A DNA stretch of 64,000 nucleotides from Cristatella mucedo (taxonomy: Eukaryota; Bryozoa; Phylactolaemata; Cristatellidae). The position numbers were made by a program, and so were the translations under genes. Numbering within the stretch: the first letter of the stretch is position 1; each line of letters opens with the position of its first letter. The notes below the pieces were generated by a model. The model was not told where the DNA came from. It did not search any database and saw only the letters and a list, made by a program, of their open reading frames with translations. Shown here one piece after another: positions 1 through 11,039 of this stretch. The DNA lies in the NCBI GenBank assembly GCA_009760855.2, contig WPIO01000063.1:1671001-1735000 (forward strand), in the 5' to 3' direction.

Positions 1-536
1 GCTAATTTTTAGTGATGTCACCGTAACATTACAACTTCACAAGTTCCTTCTTACACTTTTCTGTTTAGCGAATGGGAGAGTCGAATACTTTGATGCACAG
101 GCAAAGCTCCAGGCTTGCGACGCAAGGTTGTTCTCGAACCTGCAAACTTTCCCAGACAACTTTTTAACAGTTAGGAGTACTTTGATAGTAGCCCCGACAC
201 GTCGTCATCGATGGACATCTGATGAAATGCGCTGACACAGTAGAAGTCGAAGCTTAAGTGCAGCAATTTATTCTCTGCCTGGTACCGGAACAGCTTGCTA
301 GGCAATTACGAAAAAAACGCAACCGCTGTGTTGTGATCACTCCATAGCGTACGGTAGGCCATATAACTCCCACTTGCTGTTGGGTTACATACTTTCGCAT
401 GGGTGTGGTACTGCTTACATTTTCTGAAGAGGCAGATTCGAGCGTAATTTTCTATATACGGTCAATAGAATTGTTGATACTCTCGACTCCGTATCAAACC
501 CAATGGAATCTTCGTTTCCCTTAATGTCTAATTTTG
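1..536 (-). mobile_element. Inverted Ty3/gypsy pol fragment
   Basis: This stretch is the reverse complement of 11021-11555, the part of a gypsy element just before and entering its reverse transcriptase. The match runs through shared landmarks: the start here corresponds to about 11555 and the other end to about 11021. No open frame survives. It is a decayed orphan piece cut off by the window edge, so its full extent is unknown. Confidence 0.75.
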
Positions 537-2884
537 TTAAATGCACACCCACGTGCATTCAAGCCAGCTTGCAATCGAAAAGTCTTGCAATGCACGACAA
601 TCGCCCGCAATGGCTATGTCTAACACCACAATCCACTCAAACCACTGCAAATCATCAACACTTGGCTCAAATTTAAATTGCTTATAAACACTAGACTCGA
701 TTCAAAGTGCGACGACAAAATTTCTTGCTGTTGTGGATGGGTGTCTTCAAACAAAGCACTGCACTCGAGTGCAAACGGCCAGGTCCCATACCGAAATCCA
801 CCGCAGTCGGTGTCAAAGCGATCAGAAATCGTACAAATAAAGCTCTTATTTTAATTGCACTTTACTCTACTCTTTGTTTATAGTGTGCTCGCACAACAAT
901 TGCATTACAAATGCTTCGCTTGCAATGCACGGCAATTGATTGCATTGGCTTCGGCCAATACAGTATTGAACTGCATTCCGGTATAAAATGCCCAGAAATC
1001 AGTTTCTTATCAGTTCAGTTTTAGTACATGTCGCAACACTCTATATTTAAAGTGCAACTACATGATTTTGAAATCAGTGCGCTCGTACGATCTCAGGCAA
1101 TGAGTGGTAGTCGAAAGCAATCGTTCGGCGAAAAACCACACATTCTACTAATATCCGCCTCAGCCGGCCAGAAATTGGCTGCACGAAGCAACGATTCTCA
1201 GTCAACAAAACACTCCAATGCTTTCAAAGTGAAACCACTTTACTTATAAGCTTTATTTCACGTTAATCGTCGGAGGATGCACAGCCATCGATAGCAATGG
1301 ACGCGGCCAATAGGACAATTCATCGCAAATCGACCGGAAATAGACTGAGCGGATTGTCACTACTCATTGCATTCAACATTTTACTGAGTCAGAAGTGTGC
1401 CCGCATAATTTTAACTCCATATGTGCGTTCAGTCTTGGGGCAATGCACGGCCAATAATATTAATCTATGACCCACACCATCACCACAACCGGTCGCAAAT
1501 AGACCAGAAATTGGCTGCCTGCTGCATCAATATTAGCTGAGAGTACAATTTCTCCGCATTTAGAGTGTGTCCGCATAATGGTTAACGATTGTGCGAGTTC
1601 AACCTGGCCGCAATGGATGGCAATCGATGGTAACGGTTCGGGCGGATACCACAAAATCCGTCGACAATCGACCGGCAATTGGCTGCATGATGATCCAATT
1701 CTCAGTGTGTTTAATAATTTACCATGCTTAAACTGCTTCGGTTTAATTTGCAAGCTATTTTGAACTACCGTCTTGGAAAATGCATGCAATCGTTAGCAAC
1801 GACTGGTGCGAATACCAAAATCTGTTATCATCCCACGTAAATCAACGAAAAAATGGTTGTGTGAAGCTGCAATCTAAACTTCCTGCTGCTAAATACGTAA
1901 ATAATTACGTTGCAACCGCGAAATGCCTTCGTCGACACTTGCTAACGAACATTGTATTGCAATCTGGTGTAGCGCCGGACGCCTTCATCAAGAAACATTT
2001 CATTTTTTAATCGTCATTTAATTTCTAGCTCTGGTGGTTTCGTGGTCTGATCGCATTGCTATGTATGTTTGTTGAGAAACGGCTTGATTCCAAAGCGACG
2101 CAAAAAATCTCATATTAAGCTTCGCCAGCATGATAGGAACTTTTTGTCCAGTTATCCCGCCAAGGTTACAAAGTTGTAGCGTGAGCTGGCGAGCCACTGA
2201 ACACTCCAAGCATCTCTGCAGTACACCTAGCCGGTGAGCCGCGGAGAAGAGCCGGCCCCCTAATCGATCAAAGCGTCCTACTCGCTCAAGAGGAGTCAAT
2301 TCATTGCCTTATCACCGCTAGTGTGTCTGTCTGCTGCTGTTGCAATTAGTGCGAACACCTCACCTGGTTAAGCGATTAAGTCGACGAAGCGGCTGGCCAC
2401 TAATGTACGCCTCTTCCCTAGCTAACGATAAAGCAATTGACACAGCACAGCGGCCGACCACTAATGTGCAGAATATTACCCAACGCAGCTACAGTCTCCG
2501 AACGCTGAGACTCATCGCGTTGCCTCGTGACACCCAGCGCTGCTAGCGTTTCCTGTCCGTTACGAAATTCTCTTAATAAATAAATCTTTCAAAAACCGAA
2601 GTTCTTGCTAACCACGCAATTGGAAACCGATACAGCTGAAACTAGTTTAAAGTTAATCTGTTTGGTGTTTGACCGTAGCATGAGAGTAATTATGTGCCTG
2701 TGGATATATAAACGCTCACCGCTTCGAGCTGACTCTACCACACCAACGGCGGCTTTAGATCCACCGGCGGCCAGTGACATGTTTATTGAATATGATCGTG
2801 CATACTTATTACTATCCCTTTTTTATCGTCGTTCAAATGAATTCTTAGATGTTATTGCTGTTGCTAAGATCCGTGAAATATGCA
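537..2884. other. Gene-free stretch
   Basis: I see no supportable gene here. Short ORFs exist but fall inside tandem-repeat sequence or lack any recognisable domain. The only clear structure is the degenerate ~168-bp repeat annotated separately. From about 2590 to 2880 a plus-strand frame stays open into the start of the L2 element, and could be the 5' region of that element rather than a cellular gene. Confidence 0.5.
985..1890. repeat. Degenerate ~168-bp tandem repeat
   Basis: A recurring core resembling gaaattggctgc appears at about 1171, 1337, 1507, 1675 and (weaker) 1847, giving spacings of 166, 170, 168 and 172 bp. Units also share a gcggataccacaaaatc-like motif, a cggccaat or gccgcaatgg motif and a gtgtgcccgcataat motif. 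A weaker unit may begin near 996. Copies are heavily diverged, so this looks like an old satellite or minisatellite. The ORFs that overlap it are products of the repeat. Confidence 0.65.
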
Positions 2885-5845
2885 TTAACCAAAGAAAAAG
2901 CACCCCAGAGCAGACGCGGGGGCCGAAAGCTGAGAACCTGCTCGTTTGACAGGATCTACGAGCTTAGTACCGGCTGGTTTGTTATTCCTAGCATTGTCTT
3001 GAACCGCTACGCGGGTTCACCCTCAAGTGTTGTAGTATTGCTGTGGCTCTGGTGGCCGCAGCGCTAGTGAGTCTCGCGGAGACCCAGTGGGAACGTGAGC
3101 AGTAAACGAAACTCAATCAGCATTAATCCTAACGCGTACATATACAAGAGCTCGAAGAATCACAGGAGACGTCGATGTCGTAACTATTGGCCGTAGGTGC
3201 GAAGTACATTAGTGTCAAGGTGCATCGTTACTTACAACTATTGGTCACAGGTGAGGAGTACATTGGTGTCACGGCAAAGGAAGCGCTAATTACAACACCA
3301 GAATGCATCAGGTGCACACAGCCGTGTTGATTTAAATCTCTCTAAGTTAGTAGTCCTCAGGCTTGCTGTACCTTTAGTGGCCAAACTTAACGTTTTTCTT
3401 TGATATCCTAGCTCAATCAGTGCAATAAACCCCAATTAATAGGCGACCTTATTTCTGAGAAACGCCTCAACCTGCTCGCAATAACAGAAAATTGGCTAAA
3501 ATTGGTAAACTGTCCGACTATTAACGACGCAACCCCAACAGGCTTCTCCTTCTTTCATACTTCAATTTCAAGCCGTTAGCAGTCCCCTCGAAACAGCCTT
3601 TCGAATCTATTGTTTTTTAAGTTCACCAGACAACAAACTACCAATGGCGGCGGTAGTCTATCGTCCACCAAGTACTCCTATATCTCAAATTTCTTAAATC
3701 TCATTTCAATTTTGTGTGCAAGAAATGGATCCTTCATCAATATGTGTGATTTCAACATTAATTTTGATAACTTATCTGACGCCTTCCCCATCAAATTAAG
3801 AGCACTGACTGACTCATTGTCTCTTGTGGCTCATACGCATGACCCTACTCACATCAAGGGTCACACACTCGACCAAATTTTCTCCTGCAACTGCAAGTAT
3901 CATCAATAGTTATCACCAAATTCTGCTTAGCTGATCTCGTGCAGAACTCATTCAGTCTACAATGTGTGCCCTCCTCCTCGTCTAAAATCAACTGCGAATC
4001 GCGAAACCCCAAGATTGCTGACATCTATGCTGTCCGTGCGAGAATATCTGCTTCGCCTCTGCTGCTCAATCTTTCTTCTGGTCTGTCAATATTGGTAGAT
4101 TGCTACAAGACAACACTAGCTGATATGCTCAAAGATTTTTTGTATCTCTGGCTGAGACTTTGGATTGTAGTTTATCACAGACATCAAACTAGCTAGGTCT
4201 ACTAAACCCTAGCTTGAATGAGCTTAGAAAAGATCAAGGCTGACCGTCCATTGACGGACAAACCAGGACTTCTGTAGATCGAACCAATCGCTTCTATTAA
4301 AGGCCAAGTCTAGCTTCCAGAGAAAACGTTGTTGATTCCAAGATGCTTAATAAAAAAAATGCTAATGTGTACGATAAACGATCTTCTTGCTGGCTCCCAG
4401 GTTAGCTCCTTACTTCATATAACAATTGTGATTATCTAGCTGGTAGCTTTTCCAGGTTCTTTGTTAACAACATAGACAAGATCAGAGAGCCAACCCTTAA
4501 TGTGGACGAAAATCCCCTGAAATTCAGTCCCTCAATTCCATGCAGCACCTCAATGTCTACAATCAAGGAGGCCATTATCAACCTAGCTCTCAAGCTCATA
4601 TCCGAATTAAAGAATATAACTAGTTTTGAACCCTATTCTCACTGTCCTGCTTCAACAAAGCATAGATGTACTTCTGCCATGCATGACAAATATCATAAAT
4701 ATGTCATTGGCCTCAGGTCATGTCCCAGCACCTTTCAAAAAGACTGTAGTTAGGCCACTACTCAAGAAAGCAGCACTAGATCAAAGGAACTTGAGAAACT
4801 TCTGCCCACTCTCCCTTCTAGCCTTCTCTAGCCACGAGTCGTGGTAGACAAGCTGAACTCATATATTGAAATTTCAAACCTTGCTAGTACGTTCCAGTCT
4901 GATTTTAGAGCCAATCACTCACAGAGTCAGCATCGCTTCGTGTGTACAACGACCTACGTTGTGATAAAGACGTACATAGGGTCTCCCTGGTTGTTCTACT
5001 CAATCTTTCGGAAATTTGGAATGCTATAGACCAGCAAGTCCTTCTTGAGCACCACTTATCTCGCCTGGTCATGACCGTCATTGCATGGCAATAGTTCAGG
5101 TCCTATCTCAATGGGAGACTCCAGAGTATTGATATGAATGAACGAAGATTATCCGATGAACCTCTGAAATCTAGGGTAACCTCAGGGATCTGTGGTTTAT
5201 CCCGTTCTTTTCACAGTTTATACTCTCCTCTTGCGAAAATGATTGCCAAGCAATATCTAGGAGTTCACATGTATGCAGGTGACAGTCATGTGTACTTTTG
5301 CTTTGATCACTCCCAGCCCTCCAGAGAGTCGAAATCTCACAACACCCTTGCTGCATGTATTGATGAAATTCACACAGGCCTAGTAGCGAACTTTCTTGAA
5401 TTGAATTATCATAAAACTAACTTACTAGTTATTAGAAAAACAAGTGTGATGTACAAAGTGGACAGCCTTACGCTCAAATTTGGTTCATCCAGCATAACTC
5501 CTGCTTATTCAGCATGAAATCTAGGTATTATATTCCAAAGTAATCTTTTATTAGAAGACAAATCAGCTCCACGGTCAAGTCTGCCTACTTTCCGCTACAT
5601 AACATTGCTAAAACTCGGGCTTGCATAGAAAGGTATACCGTAGCTAAATATGTCCATTTATTTAAGACATCCCGTCTGGACTTCTGAAACTCACTGCTTT
5701 CTGGTCTACCGCCCTGTGCACTAAGCATCTTCCTGGTATCGCAAAACTCAATAGGTAGGCTTGCCTGTCGCGAGCCTCGAACTTGATACATCACAACACG
5801 TCTGGCCGACCTGCACAGACTAACGAACTGGCAAAAGAAGGTAAT
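2885..5845 (+). mobile_element. Decayed L2-clade non-LTR retrotransposon (copy 1)
   Basis: This is an old, frameshifted L2-type element. Near 3420-3560 the translated sequence matches the start of the APE-type endonuclease seen at 21692-22312 on the minus strand, including the block ending in TENWL. From 3610 it continues through the endonuclease, with a MCDFNINFDN-like stretch. From 4500 it matches the endonuclease-RT linker and RT of the better-preserved copy at 58757-61075, with the SLASGHVPAPFKK block at about 4708. The RT catalytic box near 5280 is altered to YAGDS instead of YADDT, so it is inactive. The match to L2 ends near 5845, before the usual 3' tail. Many stops and shifts make it a pseudogene. 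Confidence 0.85.
3181..3290. repeat. Two-copy ~54-bp direct repeat
   Basis: Two imperfect copies begin at about 3181 and 3235. They share an aactattgg motif, a gtacattrgtgtca motif and an aggtgmg motif. The repeat lies in the 5' part of the L2 element, so it may be part of that element's untranslated region. Confidence 0.6.
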
Positions 5846-6540
5846 CGTTAACTATCTTGCTGCAGGCATGTAATGTGAAGCCTTACCAAGCTTGACTCAA
5901 TAAGGTTGTAGGCTTCCTTTCCAAAGATGCTAGTGATTGTTAGTTTTAATCACTGATAGGCAGGTCCACTCTAAACGCACGTGGCTAGGGCTAGTATGAG
6001 CTGGGATCAGAAAATCCAATAATGCATGGTTACATTTAGACTAGGCACGAAACGTAAACTTATGCTTCATTTTGAATTCCTTAAGCACAAAAATAGTACC
6101 ATGTCTCTCAAGCTATCGGGTCTCTGCAGCTACAAATCTTAGAAGTCTGAAGACGTTTCATACCTAAAAATATATCAGTAAGGGGTGCTATGTATGAGAC
6201 CATAGTAACTTTTACTAAATAACCTATATGCTGGTAGTTATTTCAGTACAGCATGGCAGTGCAAAGTGGCAACATCGAAGCTCCAGCACGTGGCTAACCT
6301 CAGGGTACTTTTAGAACATCTTTGTCGAAAAGAGGCACTGTGATCCTGCTATACGTTGAACTCATGAAAATTCGATGCAACTATTGGCAAAGCACGTTGG
6401 AAAGCAAAACGACCAGTTTAGCTTACCGCCTCACTACCACATAGAATTTAAAACGCAAAAAAATATAGCGAATGGTTTTCGGCATTTTCAACGCCGCTGG
6501 TCAGTTCCATTTAGAGTTTAACAATCTCGGAGGCATATTG
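5846..6540 (+). repeat. Anonymous repeat block R, copy 1
   Basis: A non-coding block that recurs at about 18866-19540, 21311-21690, 26640-27230, 40061-40745 and 45599-46040. Shared landmarks are a gtaatgtgaagccttaccaagc stretch, the gataggcaggtccactc motif and an attggcagagcatg-like motif near the end. It contains no conserved open frame. In this copy it leads straight into peptide gene 1, whereas the related gene at 36815 is preceded by block Q instead. Confidence 0.75.
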
Positions 6541-6637
6541 GGTACTCTATGGTAGATTGCGAATATGTTCTATCGCAGAATTTTTTTCCTCGCATGGCAT
6601 CAAAGTTGATGCTATCCTGCTGTTCATTCCAGACACA

Positions 6638-7020
6638 ATGAAGTTCCTTGCTAGTGCAGTGCTGCTTTGCCTTTTCATCGGTGCTCTAACAGGAGATATT
6701 TCATCCGCGAGTACAGGTTCTGCTAGGTTTGATGAAGTGCATTTCGTGTTGATTCTTTGCCGGCTGTGTTTACAGTGGGTATGATAATACGCTCGCAGGC
6801 GGAAGTCCAGCTGAGCAATGAACAGGCACTTGAACTCGAGCAAGCTTTTGAACGTGAGTCTCTGCACCAGAAGTCAGTTAGGCACAATTTAGTGCAAGTG
6901 AGTGCATTCTTAATGACTCACCAAAACCTTTTCTTTACAGAGTACACTGCAGCCAAAAGAGGCTTCGTGGGTAATATCTTGAAGTTGGCAAAAGTCGTAG
7001 GCCCACTTCTTCTCGGTTAG
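6638..7020 (+). CDS. Secreted amphipathic amidated peptide precursor, copy 1 (three exons)
   Basis: Exons are 6638-6706, 6799-6853 and 6941-7020, joining in frame to 67 residues. Residues 1-19 or so form a signal peptide (MKFLASAVLLCLFIGALTG). Residues 20-48 are an acidic propeptide rich in Glu and Gln ending in AAKR, a dibasic prohormone-convertase site. Residues 49-66 are an 18-residue hydrophobic, cationic segment with Asn5, Lys8 and Lys11 on one helical face. The last residue is Gly before TAG, the usual signal for C-terminal amidation. Introns are 92 and 87 bp; intron 2 has a standard gtgagt donor and a strong pyrimidine-rich acceptor. Intron 1 here starts with GC (gcgagt), while both other copies have GT. 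The start is chosen because the upstream in-frame codons precede the signal peptide. Likely a host-defence (antimicrobial) or venom-type peptide; a neuropeptide is less likely. Structure is confident, function inferred. Confidence 0.8.
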
Positions 7021-7260
7021 CTTGTCGAACTCGTCAAACTACTTGAACAGTGCGATGCCTGCGAAAGTCTATATCGTTGTGCAAAGTGAAAAAAATGCTG
7101 AGAATATATGTACGTGCATCTACAGCGTGTCTTGTCTAACGTCTTACAAAGCTCTACCTAATGCAGGAAAATCGCAGCAGTGGCATTCTGTGGAAACCCC
7201 CAAAGCAAATACACGGAGGCCCATACTGTTTGCTGTCTGATTGAGAAAGTACGTCTATAT
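7021..7260 (+). other. 3' flank shared by peptide genes 1 and 3
   Basis: The sequence after the stop codon is closely similar to 37201-37440 downstream of gene 3, including the cttgtcgaactcgtcaaact motif directly after the stop and an aaacccccaaagcaaatac motif. This is presumably 3' untranslated and downstream sequence. I see no AATAAA signal in it. The last part also begins the P blocks at 16200, 29391 and 48210. Confidence 0.65.
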
Positions 7261-8880
7261 ATCGTCAGAAATGTGGAAATGTTTACCAGAAACGTAGCTC
7301 GCTGCTGAAGCCAATCATTTGTGCTTAACTTACTCGACCATGATTGACAGTGGACGAAACATCGCCACAATACATTCTTGTGCATCGTGGCTCTGATTAA
7401 GATATCGGCCATGAAATTTTAGGAACCTGCAACAATAACATTCACGGATGCATATTTTTATAAGCCGATGGTGGAATTCACAGTAAATTGCGTTGGTCGG
7501 ATTCAGTTTTTGCTGCCATAAACATGACATATGTTGAGTAAACGTATTATTTCGTTGACTTCTGCTAAAGCCCAGACCACCGTTACATCTTTTTATTTGA
7601 ATAACGTTTCTGGCGGCTTTAATCACTTTGAATTAGCAACAAATTGAGATGCTACTATAGGTATACTGATTTCAAAAGCTTTTCAGGTGCTTAGATATTC
7701 GGCATTTGTAGGCACAAAACCAATCATCGAGGAAAGAGAAATATGGCACCGGCCATCCATCTTCGACCATTGGTAGATGAGTAATGCACAATCTTTCTTG
7801 ATTTTATTACTTGTACATAAAAGTTTCTATTCGTATGCAGTGTTTTGAAACATATTCTAAGATGGGAGCGGCTGTAAGGTCAATTGTTCAGAGTGCTGTT
7901 TGCACTTTTTACGACCTCGGGGCCGAGGTCGTAAAAAGCCACCACCTTACCTAGTGAAAGCCTCGTACCCTATGACATTAGCCAAGTTCACGAAAACATT
8001 CAACTTTCTTTTTCCTTATTTAAGAGTTTAAACATTAAGTTAAATAGTAATTGCTATGCAGATTCATCTAGGAAAGCTATTACCAAAAATATGGTATGAA
8101 GCATTTGTAGCTAGCAAGAGGAAATAGTACCTATTCTCCAAGGAAGGGCAAGAAAACCATCGGTGGATCAGGTATAACAGTGTCTGGCCCCCTCGGGCTT
8201 CCTGTTCAGACAAGAGACGTCACGATTACTCAACTGTTTAGCCCGAGTGGCAGTAAACTGAGAACTGATAGTAGCCCAAATTCCTATGCTGCACACTGCT
8301 GATCTCCCAGTCGACCGGCTTCTCAGAACTAGTGCAGGTTCCCGTGCTAGTATAAGCCTGTGCACAAGAAACAGGACATACGAAGTGATCGCAGTCCTCG
8401 TTGTGCACCAGTAGATTCAGAAATTTCGGTAAGGTCTTTTTCTGAATTCCCATGTGCACTTCGTGAATAATGTTTGCCTATTACAAGGGATCACAGGCGA
8501 GCCAAGTCAAGCACGATCCTAGTGACTATTTGCATGTCGCTGTAAGGTCTTGCTTCTCAATTTCTGTCACATTCGACTGCTGTGCTGGGTCAATCTGGTA
8601 ATACCTCATATTTTTGCAATTTCGCCTATGTAAGCCATCGTAGCATAGCTTGTGCCACTGGATTTAAAGTAAATAAATTCGCCCTTGGTTTTCTGTCATT
8701 TTCTTGTTTCTTAACTTCACCTGGAGGTATCACGTACCATGCAAACCTAGCTTTCACGATTCGTGATAATTGGATCGCTTTAACTGGTTCACGTACTATC
8801 CGTATATTTTGAAAGGGTTTCGCATGCTCGCTAGATAAAATGATCCTCGATGACGCAATGGCCTCATAGATGCATGCCAT
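7261..8880. repeat. Anonymous repeat block Q, copy 1
   Basis: This block recurs at 35313-36780 and, truncated, at 43290-44100. It links peptide gene 1 to the broken peptide gene at 8952. Its far end runs into the upstream region of the peptide genes, so it is probably part of the ancestral locus rather than a transposon. A minus-strand frame starting at 8459 reads GIQKK-LPK-LN-LV-NEDCDHFVC and is matched in the copy at 36325, but here it is shifted after the first ~30 codons. Confidence 0.7.
7905..7962 (-). mobile_element. Fragment of a tRNA-derived SINE
   Basis: The sequence cgacctcggggccgaggtcg followed by ccaccaccttacctagtg is the reverse complement of the tRNA-like head of the SINE at 57761-57938. 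The other Q copies (35806 and 43790) lack it, so it is an insertion specific to this copy. It includes a 16-bp perfect inverted repeat (7905-7920 and 7923-7938). Confidence 0.65.
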
Positions 8881-8951
8881 GTGCTATCGCAGAATCTTTT
8901 TCCTCGCACGGCATCAAAATTGATGCTATCCTACTTTTCATTCCAGACACA

Positions 8952-9220
8952 ATGAAGTTCTTTGCTGGCGCAGTGTTGCTTTGCCTTTTCATCGGTGCTC
9001 TGACAGCGGATATTTCATCCGTGAGTACAGGTGCTCCTAGGTTTGACGAAGTGCATTTTCTGTTGATTCCTGGCCGGCTGTGTTTACAGTGGGTATGATA
9101 ATACGCTTGCAGGCGGAAGTCCAGCTGAGCAATGACAGGCATTTGAACGTGAGAAAGCTTTTGAAATAGAGTCTTCTTGCACCAGAAGTCAGTTTGGCAC
9201 TCTTCAGCGCAAGTATGCCA
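8952..9220 (+). pseudogene. Broken peptide precursor, copy 2
   Basis: Exon 1 (8952-9020) encodes an intact 23-residue signal peptide region that differs from the other copies only at a few residues, and the intron 1 donor at 9021 is a standard gtgagt. Exon 2 starts at 9113 but has small deletions, and its donor has been lost. Exon 3, which would carry the mature peptide, is missing: an L2 element begins at about 9222 where intron 2 should continue. A dead copy of the same family as 6638-7020 and 36815-37200. Confidence 0.8.
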
Positions 9221-9221
9221 A

Positions 9222-10230
9222 AGATGGCATCAATTTCTTTACAACTAAACGATGACAAAACTATTTTACTTTTTATAGGAGAACCCAATGTTTTTAAGAA
9301 ATCGGAAATGCTGACGCTAAAAATTGGCATTACCAGCATATTTCCTGTTGAATTAGCTTGAAATCTAGGTGTCATGTTCCAAAGTGATCTCTCGTTAGAC
9401 GAGCACATCAGCTTCACAGTCAAATCTATGCTACTTTCGGCTTCATACAATTTTCAAAATTTGGGGTTGCTTAGATAAGGATACCGTATCCACGTTTTCC
9501 TTGCATTCGTGACGTCCCGTCTCGACTTCTGCAACTCTCTGCTTACTGCCCTACCGGCATGTGCAATCAGGCGAATGCAGCTGGTGCAAAACTCCGCTGC
9601 TTATCTTGTCGCTCGTGAACGACGCTGTTGCCGCATTACATCACGTCTCGCTGACCTGCACTGCTACCAGTCAAGCAACGGATTGACTTCAAGGTTTTGT
9701 CGCTCACTTTTAGGTCACTTTATTCTTTGGCTCCAGCCTATCTCTCTAATCTACTCCCCCGCCGGGCTATGCTGCGTACCATTTGCTTTTCGGATTCTAA
9801 TCGTTTATCTATACCTCGTACGAACCTCAATCACTTTGGAGACCATGCCTTAAGTTTGTATGCTTCCAAAGCCTGGTACTCACTTCCGACCTGCATCTCG
9901 ACATCTCTTGACTTGACTACATTCAAAAAGAAGCTAAAACCGCATCTAGTTACCAAAGCATTCACTCGGTCTATGCCATTCGTTCATTGTGTGCTTATGT
10001 CTGTGGACATTGTGCATGCTTCCGTTAACAACATTTGCATGCTGACCCCCAGTGCAGCCATACCCCATGCATGTCACCCCTAACCATGTTTTGACAGTTA
10101 TCATTGAGCATTCTAACACAAACCATTAGATCGTGCTTTCTTTGCAGCAAATGTATAGTTTCTAGAAAGAGATTGAGATCTCAGACGACGCTATGTTAAA
10201 GGTATTAGTATTCTTACGATAAATAAAATC
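9222..10230 (+). mobile_element. 5'-truncated L2 element (copy 2)
   Basis: This element covers the C-terminal RT region and the 3' end of an L2. The blocks LNDDKT (9244), TSRLDFCNSLLT (about 9509), LQLVQNSA and the FKKKLKPHL region near 9930 are all readable, with frameshifts between them. The 3' end carries the L2-like stem (aaatgtatagtttctagaaagagattgagatctcagacgacgc region). It cuts peptide pseudogene 2 at its start. Its 3' end abuts gypsy sequence, a junction that recurs at 44890 and 50560. Confidence 0.85.
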
Positions 10231-10289
10231 CTGCTATAAAATCGGAAAGCAATTTTCTCAAATTGCCCGGGTGCTAAAACATCCTGGCT

Positions 10290-10775
10290 TCTTCCTAGCC
10301 TTACTGAGCCAGCCAAGCCCGAGAACTTAGCTGTGACCTTCGATCGGTTCAAAGAACTTTTGACTGGATACCTGACTCCGGCGCTGCTAGAAATCGCCGA
10401 GGCTTATAAATTTCAGTGTCGACGTCAGGTGCTGGGTGAGTCGATACGCAATTTTGTGTAACAGCTAATTGCTATTTCTGTGAACGTTTACTAGGGCTTG
10501 TTCGAATGCAATGTCATACGGAACCAGTTCGTATGCGGACTTAGCTCTGTCGAAAGTACCCGCATGTTTGTGGTGCATGAGGGACTCTTGAAGAAGGACA
10601 AAGCACATTGCAACCGCCACCGAGCAATTTCAGAAAGAAGCCCAGTTCAAGGCTCAATATCGTTTAGATAGGGACAAAAATGTCGACAAGTGTCTCTATC
10701 AGACCCACACCAATTGGCATGCTTTCGCTTCTACCGTGGTTCGGGATCACCGCAGGCGGGAAGGTTGACATTTTA
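10290..10775 (+). pseudogene. Gypsy gag-like remnant
   Basis: The translated region reads VTFDRFKELLTGYLTP, then EIAEAYKFQCRRQ, ESIRNFV and LFECN, which fits the retrotransposon capsid pattern of a tract of TDYLTPKP, ERFKFHKR and a conserved FV region. Stops interrupt it at the VQ and GLFEC segments. The copy at 44994-45194 keeps a 66-codon open frame for the same region, and the one at 50690-50900 is similar. A Cys- and His-containing tail at about 10670-10760 could be a decayed nucleocapsid knuckle. Confidence 0.7.
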
Positions 10776-11039
10776 AAGCGAGTGCTTTATTTGTTTTAAA
10801 ATCTACCATCTTTATAATATCTTACAAATTAAATTAAACGTGGGCGGGTATTTCAGTGCTGGAGTGCAAGCACCAAAGGCTAATGCACTCTTAGTGGAAC
10901 ATTTGCAGCATCAAGGTCCACACAGGAGCTTGACACCGACTGATGCCAAAACTCATTGGTTGAAGGTGAATTGGTAAGAATCCACTTCATTAATGGCCTA
11001 GTGCCACCAGCCTAACCTATTAAATTAGACATTAAGGGA

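Noticed and set aside
1028-1249. 73-codon plus-strand ORF
   Set aside because: It falls in the degenerate 168-bp repeat and is not preserved in the other units.
6557-6784. 75-codon single-exon reading of peptide gene 1
   Set aside because: It reads through intron 1, which has donor and acceptor sites conserved in all three copies; the spliced form gives a far better secreted precursor.
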